A stretch of 64,000 bases of DNA, taken from the NCBI RefSeq assembly GCF_948329515.1, contig NZ_CAOJCN010000005.1, forward strand, positions 124,001 through 188,000, written 5' to 3'. The number at the start of each line of letters is the position of its first letter. Position 1 is the first letter of the stretch. The notes beneath the pieces were generated by a model. That model worked only from the letters and a program-made list of their open reading frames with translations, was not told the origin of the DNA and ran no database searches. Both the position numbers and the translations under genes were made by a program. The DNA comes from Cohnella rhizoplanae (GTDB lineage Bacteria > Bacillota > Bacilli > Paenibacillales > Paenibacillaceae). Positions 7,510 through 16,128 of the stretch are shown here, piece after piece.

Positions 7510-10500
7510 TTAAGGCAGCGCCTCGAGCTTAGGAACTCCCCAGAACGCCCAATCGAAGCCGTAATCGCCGAGCGAGTCGGTGATCAGCGTGATAACGATG
7601 GTCTGACCCGCATAAGCGGAGAGAGAGGCGCTGAAGGGCAACCATGCCCCGCCCGGCACCAAGTCGTCGGACCATTTCTCGCTGCCGTTCACGGCCACGC
7701 GGAAGCCGACGCCCTGCGAATCTTCCGCGCCGTCCTTGATGCCCGCGAACCCGGTCAGCTTCGCGCCGCCGGACGGCAGCGTCACGACGTATTCGATATG
7801 CGTCTGCCCGCGCTGCGGCGGATGCGCGTCGAGCCCCTGCTTCGTCACGCCCAGCACGGCGCCGCTCCCGACCTTGCCGCCGAACGGATCCTGCGGCGGC
7901 GCCGTCGTCCCGTCCTCGAACTGCAGGCTCGAATCGAACGGCTGCGCGGACAGGGACAGCGGAAGCTGCACCGTGCCGCCCGAGCTATAGATCAGATAGA
8001 TCTGATCGGTCGCGGGCGCCGTGATCTTGTAGCGGTTCGCGCCGAGCGAAGCATAGGTAGCGAGTCCGGACGCCGAAGCGACCGATGCGATCTGCCGCGG
8101 GCTGACGAGCGTCAGCTCCACGCTGCGCGCCGCCCCAGCCTGCGCCAGCGCGACATGCGGCGATACCCAGACGGCGGAGTCGTTGTCGACCGTCGTGCCG
8201 GGATGCGTCTCCATGCGGATCGTAACTTCCTTCCCCTTCAGCGATGACAGGTTCACCGCTACCGGCGCCGGCGTGGCACTGTCGCTGAATTGCTCCGCGG
8301 ACAGCACGGGCCGCGTGGCGGCTGGCGCCGCCTTTTCCCAGGCATAGACCTTAAACGTCACGCCGTCGCTGCTGGCCACATTGACTTCGGAGCCAAGCTG
8401 AACGCCGGTCTCGAAGGTCGGCGTACGATCCGCCGGCAGCGTCACGTCGAACTCCAGCCACGTATGCCCGCCCTGCCACGTCCCGGAATACGGCGGATGG
8501 GCGAGGATGCGGTCGCCCCAGTGCTGCACGGTTCCGCCCTGCGCGAACGAATACGAGAAGCCGTTCGTCGAGGAAAACGCCGTGGCCGTCTGATGCACGG
8601 TACCGTCGGCGAGCTTCTCGCCGGCACGAATCGGGCCGGCATAGTTCATGAAGTCGACGGCCCCCGGCTGCTGCAAATCCTGCAGGGAGAGCACGGTATG
8701 ATTCGTATGGACGGCCACCGACTTCATCGCAATGTCGGCGGGCATCCCGTCAATATGGAAGGCAGCCGGATCGCGCGGTTCGTCATTATATAGATACGTC
8801 TTGTCGGGGTTCAGGCCGAACAGCTTGGCGCTGTCATACAGATACCACCCCGGTATCCGTCCAGGCAGCGTCACGCTGTCCGAACCGTACAGATAACGCA
8901 CCACCTCGACATTGCCGCCGGACCCGCCGGCGCCGTATGCGGTCAGCGTCTCGCCGTGCGCATCCCGCTCGTATTTGGCCGACTTCCCGCTCGCCGTCTT
9001 GAAGGCGAACAGCGAATCTTCGTCCCACTGGCTGAAGTCGACCTGCGGCTTGTTGTCCTGGTACCAGCGCGCCTCCGCGAACAGCTGCTCCATGAGCGGC
9101 GACGGGTTCGCGACCTGCGCGTAGTTCGGCCGGGTCAGCATCGGAATGGCGCCGAGCCGATTCTGGACGACCTTGTGCCAGGCGATGAAATAGTCCTCGG
9201 TCAGCGGATTCGCATGGTCTGGGTGTCCGTAGATGGTCGTATAAGGAGCGAAGATGGCCGAGCTCGCCGGCACGACCTGGTCGATCTTGCTGTCGTCCCA
9301 AGTGCCGGTCTGCGCGAAAATGCCGTACGCATGCCTCTGCGCGAACGCTTCGTATCGGGTCGTGATCTCGTTCAGACTCTCGCCCCCGAGCGCTACATTC
9401 GCAGGTAGCTGCTCCCGCAGCTCGCGGTGCAGCGCGATATTGCCCTGCATCATGTTACGTCCGTCGATGAGCCCGTTGGCGTCGTTGTACATGAGCAGCG
9501 ATTGGTCGAGATGGATGCCGTCCGGATGGAGCGACTGGGCGAGCGCGACCATCTTGCCGACGAACAGCGTCCGCCAAGCCTGCGAAGCCGGATTGATCTG
9601 CGCGAACTTGATATGACTCGAGCCCGCGGTATATTCGGAGAACACGGGCTGCAGCGAGAAGGGATCCTTGACCTGATACGGCTGCATCGCCGCAAAGGCC
9701 GGATTGTTGGGGTCGACGCCGAAAATGTTGACGTACAGCATGACCTTGAAGCCGAGTGCCTGCGCCGCCTGGATCTTGGCCGCGATATCGGCCTTCGGCG
9801 TATAGTCCGGGAAGTCGACGTCGTACGGATCCTGGCGCCAGCCGGGCACGACGAGCAGCGTCTGCGACGGCTCTACCTCCTGCGCCAGCGCGTTCAGCGT
9901 CTGCGCGTCCTCGAGGTCCGTCAGTACGGTAAACTGAACGTCCTTGGCCCATGCGGGCTGCAGCTTCGACAGCTTGGACAGGTCGAACTTTTTGTCCGCC
10001 CACGTCCGGTACATCGTCGCGCCGTTCACCCATTCGCCAGTGTAGGCCTTCAGCCGCCAGCCGGTGGATGCGGCCTTGGTCACCTGGGCGAACGGCGCCG
10101 GCGCGTACGTCTCCACGCCGACGTAGAAGTTGCCGTTCTCGTGCTTTACGTGCAGCGACTTGAAGAACCTGGCGTCGTCGTCGCCGTGGACGAGCATGCC
10201 GCCGCCGCTGCCCTGGATGATAAACATCTGCGCTTCCCAGATGTTCGGATAATCGAACTGCTGGAAGCCGTACGCCGCGTCCGGCGATTCGGCCGTCAGG
10301 CGGATGCCGCCCAGTACCGGGATGATCAGATCGTTCGTATCGGGCACTACCAGTCCCCACTGCACCCCCGATATGCCTCCCGTCTGCGTATCGGCGTTCT
10401 GGCTGATCGTAAGCGTGCCGTCGTACTTGGTCGCCACGGTCGTCTCAAGCTCCGCCAGGCTCTGGCCGCTGCCCCATGTCTGTCCGTAGGTCGTATGCCC

Positions 10501-10785
10501 TTTCTTGACGGTCGAGGCGGATACCGCCGTGTCGTTCCACAATCCGTTGCCGCCGCCCAGCGTCCGGTGCCGGATGCCGGTCAGCGCAGTGCCGCTCCCC
10601 TTGGCCAGCGTTACTGTGCCGTAGGTGAAGTTCAGCGCGCCCGTCGAGGCGTTCAAGGTCACGGCGGGACCGTCGGCCGAAGCCGGCCCGCCTCCCGCGA
10701 ACGTTCCTCCCCAGATTAGGGTGGCGGCAAGCCCCGTCATCATCGTCTTTTTCCATTTCCCGCGCCAACTACCGTTCGCGTTCAT
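7510..10785 (-). CDS. Large secreted TIM-barrel glycosidase-like protein (DUF6259-like)
   Basis: The 1091-aa protein begins with a Sec signal peptide (MNANGSWRGKWKK, hydrophobic core, ASA cleavage region near 37). The N-terminal third looks like a beta-sandwich similar to those before GH31/GH36 barrels. The centre has barrel-like motifs: LLVVPGWRQDPYDVDFPDY, PDGIHLDQS (candidate catalytic Asp) and ALGGESLNE (candidate Glu). About residues 740-1090 contain repeated beta-rich segments (GQTHIEYVVTLPSGG, GHTWLEFDVTLP) that resemble carbohydrate-binding or sandwich modules. It is the last gene of the YesMN/Lpl locus, 35 nt after the GH32-like gene. The family name comes from memory of the domain style; substrate unknown. 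Confidence 0.65.
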   Translation of the reverse strand: MNANGSWRGKWKKTMMTGLAATLIWGGTFAGGGPASADGPAVTLNASTGALNFTYGTVTLAKGSGTALTGIRHRTLGGGNGLWNDTAVSASTVKKGHTTYGQTWGSGQSLAELETTVATKYDGTLTISQNADTQTGGISGVQWGLVVPDTNDLIIPVLGGIRLTAESPDAAYGFQQFDYPNIWEAQMFIIQGSGGGMLVHGDDDARFFKSLHVKHENGNFYVGVETYAPAPFAQVTKAASTGWRLKAYTGEWVNGATMYRTWADKKFDLSKLSKLQPAWAKDVQFTVLTDLEDAQTLNALAQEVEPSQTLLVVPGWRQDPYDVDFPDYTPKADIAAKIQAAQALGFKVMLYVNIFGVDPNNPAFAAMQPYQVKDPFSLQPVFSEYTAGSSHIKFAQINPASQAWRTLFVGKMVALAQSLHPDGIHLDQSLLMYNDANGLIDGRNMMQGNIALHRELREQLPANVALGGESLNEITTRYEAFAQRHAYGIFAQTGTWDDSKIDQVVPASSAIFAPYTTIYGHPDHANPLTEDYFIAWHKVVQNRLGAIPMLTRPNYAQVANPSPLMEQLFAEARWYQDNKPQVDFSQWDEDSLFAFKTASGKSAKYERDAHGETLTAYGAGGSGGNVEVVRYLYGSDSVTLPGRIPGWYLYDSAKLFGLNPDKTYLYNDEPRDPAAFHIDGMPADIAMKSVAVHTNHTVLSLQDLQQPGAVDFMNYAGPIRAGEKLADGTVHQTATAFSSTNGFSYSFAQGGTVQHWGDRILAHPPYSGTWQGGHTWLEFDVTLPADRTPTFETGVQLGSEVNVASSDGVTFKVYAWEKAAPAATRPVLSAEQFSDSATPAPVAVNLSSLKGKEVTIRMETHPGTTVDNDSAVWVSPHVALAQAGAARSVELTLVSPRQIASVASASGLATYASLGANRYKITAPATDQIYLIYSSGGTVQLPLSLSAQPFDSSLQFEDGTTAPPQDPFGGKVGSGAVLGVTKQGLDAHPPQRGQTHIEYVVTLPSGGAKLTGFAGIKDGAEDSQGVGFRVAVNGSEKWSDDLVPGGAWLPFSASLSAYAGQTIVITLITDSLGDYGFDWAFWGVPKLEALP

Positions 10786-10820
10786 CGTCGCATCCCCTTC
10801 CGATCGTTGCTTTCCGAATC

Positions 10821-12335
10821 TTACGGTTCAAGCAATACGGTATTGAAGCTTGCGCTGCCTTCGCTGACGAACAGCCCCCATCCCCCCTCTCGGTGGTCGT
10901 ACAGCCGCGCGCTCATCGCGACCGTGTCGTCCACGTACACCTCGCAAACCGTGCCGTCAATCACGATGTCGAGCCGGCAGGCGACGCCAGGCGTCAATGC
11001 GACGGGACGCTCGAGACCGACCTCGAAGGGAACGTCCCCTTTTCTCGGCCAACGGTCGAAGACGAGGCGCTGCCGTCCCGGCTCGAGCCGCAGCATGTAG
11101 CCCCGGTCCAGCGACTCGTCCGTTCGCAGCAGCACGCCGCAGCCGCGCGTGTCCGACCCGAAGGTCACGGTCACCGACAGCCTGCATCGGGACGGCAGCG
11201 ACGCCGACGCTGCGGCCGCGAACGAATCCGGCGCTTCGGCGGCAGCCGTGCATCCACCCGCTGCTTCGGCGCTCTCGAATTCATCCGCTGCTTCGGCGCT
11301 CTCGCCGGCATCCGTCGCTCGAACCGATACCGCGCTCGCGCCCCCGCTTCCGCCCTCGATCCGCCAGCTGCCTACGGCCTCGCGCAGCTCGGCATCCACC
11401 CGCCGCGACATCGCCGCCCGCACCGAATCCGGCATCCGCACCGTCAGCGAGCCGTCGGCCTGCTGCGCGAGCTCGTGCACGACCAGGTTGCCGCCCCACT
11501 GCCAGGTGCCTTCGTCGTGCTCGCCCTCCCGCGTCGGATTCCAGCCGAACGCATAACGCCGTTCCCCGTCGGTCCAGGTCTTGGCCGCGTAGAAGGCACG
11601 ATTGTCGAACGTGTCGTTGTCCGGCGCCAGCCAGGGTCCCGCGAGCGACTTGCTCATCCGGTAGTGGGTGACGGTGCGATCGGAAAACGTCGAGTACACG
11701 AGGTACCACCAGTCCCCCATTTTGAACAGATCGGGACATTCGTGGGTCGTATACAGCGAAGGCGCCCAGAACGGCTCGCGCACCTCCCAGCTCGTCAGGT
11801 CCTTGGAAGCGCACAGCGCGACGCATCCCCTTCTCCGGCTCGGCCCCTCCTTGAGCCGCGCGGCCAGCAGCATCCAGTACTCCCCGGCTTCCTCGTTCCA
11901 GAAGACGAACGGATCGCGCCAGTCATGCTGCTCGTAGCGGTCGGCGGGCGCATAGAACGCGTCCTCCGGGATCTTGGTCCAGTGAAGCAGATCGGTGCTG
12001 GTCGCATGCATGACCGCCTGCTGGAGCTTGCCCTGCGCGGGATAGTGGAAGTTGTTGCCCGTGTAGAAAATGTGATAGAGCTTGCCGACCTTCAGGATGC
12101 AGCCGGTATAGATGTACAGGTCCTGCTCCGACTCGCCGCCTCTCGGCAGCACTTCGCCATACTCCGTATAGTTCACGAAGTCCTTCGTCCCGAGCAGGAA
12201 CCAGGGCGTCCCTTCGCCGAACCGTTCCTTGTCGCGCCAATCCTTCAGATACAGAAGCTTGAACTCGCCGTCCTCGTAGAACGGGATGACGTCCGCCAGC
12301 ACGCCGTCCGCCGGCCGGTAAAAAAAATCGCTCAT
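10821..12335 (-). CDS. GH32-family glycosidase (fructan/sucrose hydrolase-like), cytoplasmic
   Basis: The 504-aa protein shows the GH32 pattern: an early Asp in DGVLADVIPFYEDG where the family has its nucleophile, WRDPFVFW (transition-state Asp of the RDP motif) and HECPDLF (acid/base Glu of the EC motif), followed by a C-terminal beta-sandwich. No signal peptide is present, so it acts inside the cell on imported sugar. Its ATG follows the permease stop with AAGGAG inside the permease end, suggesting translational coupling. An Ala/Glu/Ser-rich insertion of about 50 residues lies between the propeller and sandwich domains. The nucleophile motif departs from the usual NDPNG, so the substrate may not be a simple fructan. 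Confidence 0.7.
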   Translation of the reverse strand: MSDFFYRPADGVLADVIPFYEDGEFKLLYLKDWRDKERFGEGTPWFLLGTKDFVNYTEYGEVLPRGGESEQDLYIYTGCILKVGKLYHIFYTGNNFHYPAQGKLQQAVMHATSTDLLHWTKIPEDAFYAPADRYEQHDWRDPFVFWNEEAGEYWMLLAARLKEGPSRRRGCVALCASKDLTSWEVREPFWAPSLYTTHECPDLFKMGDWWYLVYSTFSDRTVTHYRMSKSLAGPWLAPDNDTFDNRAFYAAKTWTDGERRYAFGWNPTREGEHDEGTWQWGGNLVVHELAQQADGSLTVRMPDSVRAAMSRRVDAELREAVGSWRIEGGSGGASAVSVRATDAGESAEAADEFESAEAAGGCTAAAEAPDSFAAAASASLPSRCRLSVTVTFGSDTRGCGVLLRTDESLDRGYMLRLEPGRQRLVFDRWPRKGDVPFEVGLERPVALTPGVACRLDIVIDGTVCEVYVDDTVAMSARLYDHREGGWGLFVSEGSASFNTVLLEP

Positions 12336-13217
12336 TTACTCCTTCACGCTCCCCAGCACAATGCCTTTGACAAAGTATTTTTGTAAAAACGGATACGCCA
12401 GCAGGATCGGCAGCGCGCCGACGATGATCTGCGCCGCCTTGGAGGTGCGGGTCGAGATCGCCGACAGCTTGTGCAGGTCCTCTTGCTTCACCTGGGAAAA
12501 GTCGAAATTGATTATAATCGTCTGCAAATAGGAAGACAGCGGGTAATGCTCCGGCTTATTCATTAGAATCAGGCCGTCGAACCAGGCGTTCCAGTGCCCG
12601 ACGATCGTGAACAGGCCAACGGTGGCCAAGCCCGGCAGAGACAGCGGAACATAGATGGTCCAGAGCGTGCGCAGATGGCCGGCGCCATCGATGAAGCACG
12701 ACTCCTCCAGCTCCTTGGGCAAGCCGCGGAAAAAATTCAGCAGCAGAATGACGTTGAACACGGGCACGGCGCCGGGTATGACCAGACCCCAGATCGAATC
12801 GAGTAAACCTGTATACTTGATCGTCATATACCAGGGGACGAGCCCCCCGGCGAACAGGATCGTGAAGACGAAGATCCAGACGTAAAACGTGCGCATCCGG
12901 AACGTCCTCACTTCCTTGGACAGCGGGTACGCGATCATGATCGTGAGCAGCATGTTGATGGCGGTTCCGAGCAGCACGCGCTCTAGCGTAATGACGAAGG
13001 AACGGATGAACTCGGGCCTGCTGATGATGAAATCGTACGATTTAAGCGAAAAATCGACCGGCCAGAACGTGACCTGCCCGGCGGCGACCGCCGCGCTCTC
13101 GCTTAACGACACAGCGAGCACGTGGACGAGCGGCAGGAAGCACAGGATGGCCAGCAAGCTTAAAAATGCGGCATTCAGGACGAGAAACGCGCGTCTGGCC
13201 GGGGAGATGTGATGCAA
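12336..13217 (-). CDS. Carbohydrate ABC transporter permease, LplC/CUT1 type
   Basis: A 293-aa, six-helix inner-membrane permease. The EAA loop that docks the ATPase reads EESCFIDGAG...YVPLSLPG. The C-terminus GIVLGSVKE is typical of LplC/YtcP-type permeases. The start is TTG at 13217 with GGAG 9 nt upstream. It forms the heterodimer with the adjacent permease at 13236. No ATPase gene is in this locus, as is usual for these transporters, which share an MsmX-type ATPase encoded elsewhere. Confidence 0.9.
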   Translation of the reverse strand: MHHISPARRAFLVLNAAFLSLLAILCFLPLVHVLAVSLSESAAVAAGQVTFWPVDFSLKSYDFIISRPEFIRSFVITLERVLLGTAINMLLTIMIAYPLSKEVRTFRMRTFYVWIFVFTILFAGGLVPWYMTIKYTGLLDSIWGLVIPGAVPVFNVILLLNFFRGLPKELEESCFIDGAGHLRTLWTIYVPLSLPGLATVGLFTIVGHWNAWFDGLILMNKPEHYPLSSYLQTIIINFDFSQVKQEDLHKLSAISTRTSKAAQIIVGALPILLAYPFLQKYFVKGIVLGSVKE

Positions 13218-13235
13218 GCGGGATCTCTCCTCTCT

Positions 13236-14135
13236 CTAGAAAATGCGATAGTTCGCCAGCCGGTAGGCCAGCCAATAGGAGACCGATATGAGCAGGAAGG
13301 ACACGACGGACTTGAACAGTCCTACGGCCGTCGCCACGCCGTACTGCGCATCGTTGAAGGCGATCCGGTAGATCATCGTATCGAGGATGTCTCCGCTCTC
13401 GTACACCAGCGGGTTGGACAGGTTGAATACCTGGTCGAAGCCGGCGTTCAGCACGTTGCCGAGGCTCAGCGTCACCATCAGGACGATGATCGGCATCATG
13501 CCGGGCAGCGTGATATGGCGCGTCTGCTTCCAGCGGCCGGCCCCGTCCATGACCGCCGCCTCGTACAGCGTCGGATTCACGCTCGTGATCGCGGCCAGAT
13601 AGACGATCGTGCTGAAGCCGAACTCCTTCCAGACGTCGGAGAGGATCAGCACCGCCGGGAACCAGCGATTGTCCGCCAGGAAGAAAATCGGCTCGATGCC
13701 GAGCTTGCCAAGCATCAGGTTCACGATGCCCTCCGACGGCGACAGCAGGTCGATCAGGATGCCGCCCAGAATGACCCAGGAGAGAAAGTGGGGCAGGTAG
13801 ATTAAGGTCTGCACGCCGCGCTTGATGAACGAGCGGGTCACCTCGTTCAGCAATAATGCGACGACGATAGGGACGATAATGCCCGCGATGATCTTCATGC
13901 AGGCGATAAACAGCGTGTTCCAGATGACCTGGCCGGTGTTGGGCATATCCAGCACGAACCTGAAGTTGTCCAGCCCGATCCACGGCGAGCCGAACCAGCC
14001 GCTGAAGATCGTGAACTTCTGGAAGGCGATCACGACGCCCAGCATCGGCACGTAGCTGTACACGAGCACCAGAATGAGGCCGGGCAGGAGCAGCAGGTGC
14101 AAAGGCAATTCCCTCATCCATCTTGCAGCTTTCAT
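13236..14135 (-). CDS. Carbohydrate ABC transporter permease, LplB/CUT1 type
   Basis: A 299-aa membrane protein with six predicted helices and the EAA motif YEAAVMDGAG...ITLPGMMP. It matches LplB/YteP-type permeases that pair with LplC-type partners for oligosaccharide import. I place the start at ATG 14135, 7 nt after GGTGA; GTG at 14147 is possible but sits directly on the AAAGGCG ribosome site. It follows the second binding-protein gene after a hairpin at 14196-14239, which may lower permease expression relative to binding protein. Confidence 0.88.
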   Translation of the reverse strand: MKAARWMRELPLHLLLLPGLILVLVYSYVPMLGVVIAFQKFTIFSGWFGSPWIGLDNFRFVLDMPNTGQVIWNTLFIACMKIIAGIIVPIVVALLLNEVTRSFIKRGVQTLIYLPHFLSWVILGGILIDLLSPSEGIVNLMLGKLGIEPIFFLADNRWFPAVLILSDVWKEFGFSTIVYLAAITSVNPTLYEAAVMDGAGRWKQTRHITLPGMMPIIVLMVTLSLGNVLNAGFDQVFNLSNPLVYESGDILDTMIYRIAFNDAQYGVATAVGLFKSVVSFLLISVSYWLAYRLANYRIF

Positions 14136-14195
14136 TTCGTGCTTCACCGCCTTTGTTATGCGAATCTGCGCCCTCTATAGCCGATTCAAGGCATG

Positions 14196-14239
14196 ACGGA
14201 AGAAGGGGAGGATGGCCGGAACCGTCTTCCCCTTCCGTC
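14196..14239 (-). promoter_or_regulatory. Hairpin between binding-protein and permease genes
   Basis: ACGGAAG(GG)GGAAGACGG pairs imperfectly with CC(TCC)CCTTCTTCCGT across the spacer after the stop at 14278. No T-run follows on the minus strand. This is the usual position of a stabilising or attenuating stem that gives more binding protein than permease. Confidence 0.45.
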
Positions 14240-14277
14240 TGTTCATGCTTCGGGCTGCCGAGCGTCCGCTTCTGCTT

Positions 14278-15984
14278 CTACTTCTGCGAGCTCAGCCAGT
14301 CGTTGATTTCCTGCAAGATCGCTTCGCCGCCCAGCTTGTTCCAGTCCGCCACGAAGGTGTCGAACTCGTCGACGGGCGCCGCGCCCATGATGATTTTCGT
14401 GAACGTCTCCTTCTCCAGCTTATCCAGCGTCGCCCACTTGTCGGTCATCGTCGGCGTCTGTCCGCCGAACGCCGTCATGAGCAGCCGGTCGCCGGTATAA
14501 TTGTCCATCGTGGTCTCGAAGCCGAAGTACTGATGCGCGACCGCCCAGTTTTCCATATTGCCGGTCTTGAGGTAGTCGACCGTCGGGCCGTACTTGTCGG
14601 TCTCCGTCAGCGCGTCCTTCAGCAGGCTCTCGTCCTCGTTCTTGATCGCTTCCCGCAGCAGGGTGAGCGACTCCAGCACGCCCTGATCGGATACGCCGGA
14701 CTGCACGATCGACAGACGCGACGTGTTGATCCGTTCTCCGTTCTCTTCCACGGTGATGAACTGGCCTTCGTTGCGCCGCGAGCCGTGCACCACTTCTTCG
14801 TGCAGGTTCAGCATCTTGACGGCGGCCTCGGGATGCTTGGCGCCCTTGCGCACGACGACGTAGCCGCTGGCCGAGAATCCGACGTTCGCCTTGGTCGGCG
14901 TTCCGTCGACGGAAGGCACGGGGAACGGCATCCAGTCCATGCCCGGATTTTTCTTGACGGCATCGAGGAACACGTAAGGGTTCCAGTTCGCGCCGAACGC
15001 CATGCCGAACTTGTTCGCTGCGATATCCTCGGCGACCTTGTTACTGTCCTTGACGCCGAATTCGCGGTCGAGCTGGCCGGCCTTGTACATCTCCTGCAGC
15101 TTGGCGAGCGTCGCCTTCATTTCCGGCTGCGTCGAGCCGTAGACGACCTTGCCCGCGTCGTCCTTCACCCAGGTCTGCGGATAGGCGTGATAGGCGTTGG
15201 ACAGTCCGGTGATCGAGGTGATCGGGCCGTACAGATAGTTGTTGACCGCCAGGCCGAACGTGTCGGGCTTGCCGTTGCCGTCCGGATCCTGCTTCGTAAA
15301 CGCTTCCGCAATCTTGAGCACGTCGTCCAGCGTCTTCGGCTCGGACAGATTCAGCTTTTTCAGCCAGTCCGTGCGTATCCACAGCAGGTTGGGCTCGTAG
15401 ATCGGCGCGTTGACGACCGGGATGGCGAGCAGCTTGCCGTTGAACGTAGCCGACGCGAGCGCCGCGCCGCCGTCGCCGTGCTGCAGCTTCTTGGTATGGT
15501 CGGACGCGTATTGCTCATAGACCTGCGTCAGATCCTCCAGCTGGCCGGCGTCGGCGAGCTGCTTGAGCTGGCTGGCCGATACGGCGAACAGCTCGGGCAG
15601 GCTGCCGGAAGCGATCGATACGTTCAGCTTGCGGTTGTATTCGCTCGCCAGCGCCGTCCAGTCGTGCACGATCTTAATGCCGAGGAGATTCTCGTACTCG
15701 CGGTACCACACGTTGTTGTCGATGCTGTCGCCCTGCGGATACGTCCAGGTCTGGTCGACGGCCCGCGCGATATGGAGCTCGATCGGCGGATCGTACTTGC
15801 CGAACGGGTCGGCCTTCTCGGTCGATGTCGATGCCGGCGCCGATCCGGACGCTGCCGCCGAGCCCGTCGCCTTGCCGGACGGCCCCGCGTTCGCCGCGTT
15901 GTTGCCGCCGTCGCTGCAGCCCGTCGCCGCTAACGCGCAAGCCAGTATGCCGCATACGAGCGCGATGCGTTGGTTTCTTTTCAA
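14278..15984 (-). CDS. Extracellular sugar-binding lipoprotein, copy 2
   Basis: The 568-aa protein has a lipoprotein signal (MKRNQRIALVCGILACALAATGC, lipobox ATGC), a low-complexity Ala/Ser linker and an LplA-type solute-binding fold. An EF-hand-like calcium loop DPDGNGKPDTFG is present, as in many LplA-type proteins. By eye most residues are identical to the adjacent copy 1. The start is TTG at 15984 where copy 1 has ATG in the same context. It is anchored outside the membrane and delivers oligosaccharide to the LplB/LplC permeases. The duplicate may bind a related ligand. Confidence 0.9.
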   Translation of the reverse strand: MKRNQRIALVCGILACALAATGCSDGGNNAANAGPSGKATGSAAASGSAPASTSTEKADPFGKYDPPIELHIARAVDQTWTYPQGDSIDNNVWYREYENLLGIKIVHDWTALASEYNRKLNVSIASGSLPELFAVSASQLKQLADAGQLEDLTQVYEQYASDHTKKLQHGDGGAALASATFNGKLLAIPVVNAPIYEPNLLWIRTDWLKKLNLSEPKTLDDVLKIAEAFTKQDPDGNGKPDTFGLAVNNYLYGPITSITGLSNAYHAYPQTWVKDDAGKVVYGSTQPEMKATLAKLQEMYKAGQLDREFGVKDSNKVAEDIAANKFGMAFGANWNPYVFLDAVKKNPGMDWMPFPVPSVDGTPTKANVGFSASGYVVVRKGAKHPEAAVKMLNLHEEVVHGSRRNEGQFITVEENGERINTSRLSIVQSGVSDQGVLESLTLLREAIKNEDESLLKDALTETDKYGPTVDYLKTGNMENWAVAHQYFGFETTMDNYTGDRLLMTAFGGQTPTMTDKWATLDKLEKETFTKIIMGAAPVDEFDTFVADWNKLGGEAILQEINDWLSSQK

Positions 15985-16040
15985 ACTCGTTTCCCCCTTT
16001 GGACTCCTGCGAAGGTAAGCTTCGTTCCCTTGCTGAGCCC

Positions 16041-16079
16041 ATTATAGAGCGGTTATGCAGACGCCCTCTACTCGCCGAT
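16041..16079 (-). promoter_or_regulatory. Candidate promoter and regulator box of binding-protein copy 2
   Basis: On the minus strand TATAAT (16041-16046) is preceded, 19 nt upstream, by ATCGGCGAGTAGAG (16066-16079). The same 14 bases stand 18 nt upstream of the TATAAT of copy 1. There is no TTGACA-like -35, which fits activation by the neighbouring YesN-like regulator. Regulator binding is inferred. Confidence 0.45.
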
Positions 16080-16128
16080 TTTCACATTTCATTATCTGTT
16101 TTGGATATCCGGCAAGTCTGCGATATTT

